Of a stretch of 12,140 bases of DNA, positions 9,360 through 12,140 are shown in pieces. The position numbers and the translations under genes were made by a program. Position 1 is the stretch's first letter. Each line of letters begins with the position of its first letter. A model generated the notes under the pieces. That model saw only the letters and a list, made by a program, of their open reading frames with translations. It ran no database searches and was not told the origin of the DNA. Origin of the DNA: Conidiobolus incongruus B7586 (Eukaryota > Entomophthoromycota > Entomophthoromycetes > Entomophthorales > Conidiobolaceae); assembly GCA_000697335.1 (NCBI GenBank), contig JNEM01010951.1, forward strand, positions 1 through 12,140. Direction: 5' to 3'.

Positions 9360-10680
9360 CTCGTTCTCTTTTATTCATATAAATTTGAAATATATAATTT
9401 TATTTTTTTATGACTTGGAAATATTGTAATCGTAAAATTATATTTTTCAGCAACCAACAAATGATCCAAAATTGAATATATCCACGAGTATAAAATAAAA
9501 TATATTTAAAATGGTCTATTTTCATTAAATATCTCATTGTGATTTTTACAATATGTTATAATTTTTTAACATTAGTGGTTAACATTCTTATTATATATTT
9601 CCACTATAAAAAATTTAGCAATATTATTAAAAAGAATTTGGCTTTATTAAATTAAAAAGGTCTTATTAATTAGCATCGTTTTTATATTTAAATATATTTA
9701 ACACAATGCATAAAATATTTAATGGAATTTATCAAAAAGCAATTCTATTACATACTTTGATCTAAATTTATTTATAAATATAAATATAATAATTTTTCTG
9801 TTATATTTCCTCAGAATTAAAGAAATGGGAAATTTTATAATTTTTGATTTTTCAAACATATTAATAGTTTTAAAAAAATTATATATATAATATTTAAGAG
9901 AATTAATATTTTCAAACTATATATATACTCTCTTATAATTTTTTCTCATTAAAATATTTCTATTTAAGGATATAAAATTGATTTTATACATAACTAAACC
10001 AGATTATGATTATTATAATTCTTTTTTATTTTATTATTATTGAAACTCGACTATAAACTTGAAATCATTTAAGATTTTTACCTAAAGAAATAATATTTTA
10101 TCCTTTTCTAATATTTTATATTAACTAAATTAACTTAAATCAAAGAAAAAAATTAATTAATATCTCAAATCTTAATATAATATATTTTTATTTATCAGAT
10201 AATTTTATAATATTATTTGTTTTTTTATAAATAACAATCCTAATAAATCATATTATTAATTCCTTATCATTGGATTAATTAATTTTTTGTCGCTAGTTAA
10301 ATATAGATATCTTATTTATTTAATAACTATATTAAAAATAAAATATAGATATTATTTAATAAAATAACTTTATAATACAAATTAATATTACTTTTATTAT
10401 TACAAATAATTTAAAATAATTTATATAAAGTTAGGTTTTTATTATCAAATTTAATAGATAAAATAATATAGATTTTGAATTTTTATTATTTATTTCATTA
10501 TTTTCTATAATATTCTATATTTTTTTACTTTTATATACTAATTTTTAATATATTTTGGAATTTAAAATTTTTATTAAAATTTACTTTATATATAAGATTT
10601 TATTAATAATTTAAATATATTAAATATATTGACTTATAAAGATAAATAATAAAATTAAAATTATCTATATATTTACTTAT
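9360..10680. other. Extremely AT-rich DNA, no gene seen
   Basis: GC content falls steadily across this stretch and CG dinucleotides are almost absent after about 9700. The last 600 bp match the transposon copy in composition, so another fully eroded element may be present, but no motif could be recognised in any frame. Short AT-tandem strings such as those at about 10610-10632 carry no further information. Confidence 0.45.
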
Positions 10681-10681
10681 A

Positions 10682-10893
10682 TACTAATCTGCAAAAATAA
10701 GTCATAAAATCAAATATATATATATTTTAAATAATAACTAAAACAATTATATATATTAAATTATCTGAAACTATAATATATAATTAAAGTATATTATTTG
10801 ATAATAAATAAATATATTTAAATATATTTAATAAACTATTGGCAAAAATATTAATCCTTAATATATAACTAAGGTAAGTCATAAATTTACAAG
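10682..10893 (+). repeat. Left terminal inverted repeat of copy B, with inner and outer motifs
   Basis: The outer end reads TACTAATCTGCAAAAATAAG and continues GTCATAAA-like. It pairs with the reverse complement of copy A's right end. An inner repeat of the AAGTCATAAA core sits at 10877-10886, about 180 bp inside the outer one (10699-10708). Between the two motifs the left and right arms are still partly alignable, for example around the ATTAAAGTAT and AACTATT strings, so the repeat spans the whole arm of about 210 bp. Confidence 0.75.
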
Positions 10894-11089
10894 TTTTTAA
10901 GATAAAAGGATATATTTAATAATTTATATCCATATCTTTTTTTGCTATTATTTTATATAATATTTTATAAATATATTAAATTTTTATATTAGTATTATTA
11001 TACTTAAATCCCTCTCTAAAAAAATTCATTTGTATATTAATCAACTTTATAAAAAAGATAAATCAACTTATAATATTATTAGAATTATT

Positions 11090-12014
11090 AGTGTTAACTA
11101 GTTTACTATAGTTAAAGCTAATAAAGATAATAATAAAAACATATTTAAACTTAAATTTAAGTATATTAAGATTATAAATAAATATGATAGGAAATATATC
11201 TATAAGTTAATTAATACAAGCAAATATAATATTATTGTAAAAATATAACAAGAACTATAAGATTATACAAGAATATTAGTTAATATTAATACTATTATAC
11301 ATACTTTATATTAACATAGATACCACTTATACTTTAAAAAAACACCTTTAATTAAAAAAATCCTATTATAAAATTAAATGGGAGTTTAAATATTACCACT
11401 AATGATGAATTAAAACTAATTAGAATAAGGTTATTTAATTTAATAAAATAAAAATATACCTTAGTAGATCTAATAAAAAAGTTAAATATTTTAAAAAAGA
11501 TATAAAATTACTTTATAATTATTATGTTAATTTTACCTAAAAGTATAATAATAGGTTAATTATTATTTAAGGATATATATTTTATTTTTAGGTATAAAGT
11601 ATCTTGATAAAGTTAATAAGGGAATTAATATTAAAATATATTAAAATATTTTAAACAATAATCTAAAAAAACCATTGAATAATATAGGTTAAATAAATCT
11701 AATATTATTTTTTAATAAGACAATGTTTTTTATTATATTATAGCTTTTACTACCAAATAACTTAAAAATAATAAAATAATAGTTATAAAATAGTTTTCTT
11801 AATTTTTTAACCTTAACTTAATTAAACATCTTTAAGATTAGTTATAAAAAGCTATTAAAGCTTTCCCTTAATAAAAAATTTAAATTAGCTTTAGGAATAT
11901 ATTTAAGAAACATAAAACAAGATTAACCTTTCTTAATATAAAAAGTTAATTGATTTTATATCTTATAAACTTAAAGAAGTTAAAAAAGTTAAAGATAGAT
12001 ACACTAAATTTTAA
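11090..12014 (+). pseudogene. Tc1-like DD34E transposase pseudogene (copy B)
   Basis: This is a decayed transposase of the Tc1 group, spread over more than one frame. The N-terminal DNA-binding part is seen from 11177 (N-K-Y-D-R-K-Y...), with a helix-turn-helix-like N-T-I-x-H-T-L segment near 11288-11308 and the K-x-P-L-I-K-K block after it. The first catalytic aspartate is inferred at 11442-11444, where the expected W-S-D-E-T block has been turned by C-to-T and G-to-A changes into a stop plus F-N-K-I. The second aspartate is intact (GAC 11719-11721, in D-N-V). The glutamate 34 residues on is now AAA (11824-11826), inside a recognisable L-N-x-I-x-H-L block. The protein ends D-R-Y-T-K-F and TAA at 12012-12014. 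Small indels shift the frame between blocks. The true start is unclear. Confidence 0.8.
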
Positions 12015-12030
12015 TTTTTTTATCACTAAA

Positions 12031-12060
12031 AATTTACTAATTTATAACTCATCTTAAATA
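12031..12060 (-). repeat. Inner motif of the right terminal repeat, copy B
   Basis: This aligns with 351-380 in copy A. Read in reverse it gives TTAAGATGAGTTATAAATTA, the same inner core as at 10871-10890 in the left arm. The outer right motif of this copy would lie about 100-200 bp further, beyond the window. Confidence 0.65.
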
Positions 12061-12140
12061 AAATTTAAAGATTTATATTTTAACCAATTAATAACTAAAT
12101 ATTATTATTTAATAATATATATTATTAATAAATATAATAG

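Larger units (their letters stand above)
10682..12140 (+). mobile_element. Tc1/mariner element, copy B (left and central part, decayed)
   Basis: This is the second copy of the same element as copy A, in the same orientation, entering the window at its left end and cut by the window edge. TA lies at 10680-10681 just before it. The window end corresponds to about position 456 of copy A, so about 100 bp are missing and the full element would be about 1.56 kb, normal for a Tc1-like transposon with one transposase gene. It carries the left terminal repeat, an eroded transposase and the inner part of the right repeat. Indels and many stops show it cannot transpose by itself. Confidence 0.87.

Noticed and set aside
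1-12140. CRISPR arrays, operons or bacterial-type ribosome sites
   Set aside because: No regularly spaced repeats were seen, and the spliced P450 and Tc1-type elements point to a eukaryotic nuclear genome.

Overview
The window is about 12.1 kb of very AT-rich eukaryotic DNA, most likely fungal. The reasons are one short spliced gene (a single 54-nt GT...AG intron), a fungal-style membrane-anchored cytochrome P450, the standard genetic code, and transposon copies eroded mainly by C-to-T and G-to-A changes, as in repeat-induced point mutation (RIP) or long-term methylation decay. The exact lineage cannot be fixed from this window.

Layout. Positions 1-560 are the right-hand part of a dead Tc1/mariner element (copy A), ending in a long terminal inverted repeat and a TA. 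Positions 561-5866 are an AT-rich gene desert with two islands of more balanced composition. One (about 1250-1560) may be a Copia-type LTR retrotransposon fossil. The other (about 2440-2720) looks like decayed coding DNA of unknown family. Positions 5867-7396, minus strand, hold the only convincing intact host gene: a two-exon, 491-residue cytochrome P450 with CCAAT and TATA boxes just upstream. Positions 7500-9150 are again AT-rich and empty. A small balanced-composition island (about 9173-9328) is open on both strands. Positions 9360-10680 are extremely AT-rich with no identifiable gene. From 10682 to the window end lies the left and central part of a second dead copy of the same Tc1/mariner element (copy B), in the same orientation as copy A.

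How it fits together. The P450 locus sits in a segment of about 10.1 kb bracketed by two direct copies of one transposon family. Put together, the two partial copies show the whole element, about 1.56 kb: TA target site, terminal inverted repeats of about 200 bp that each contain an outer and an inner copy of a short motif (IR/DR architecture), and one DD34E transposase whose catalytic codons are eroded. The P450 reading frame survives while everything around it has decayed, which suggests it is under selection. No gene cluster partner for the P450 is visible.
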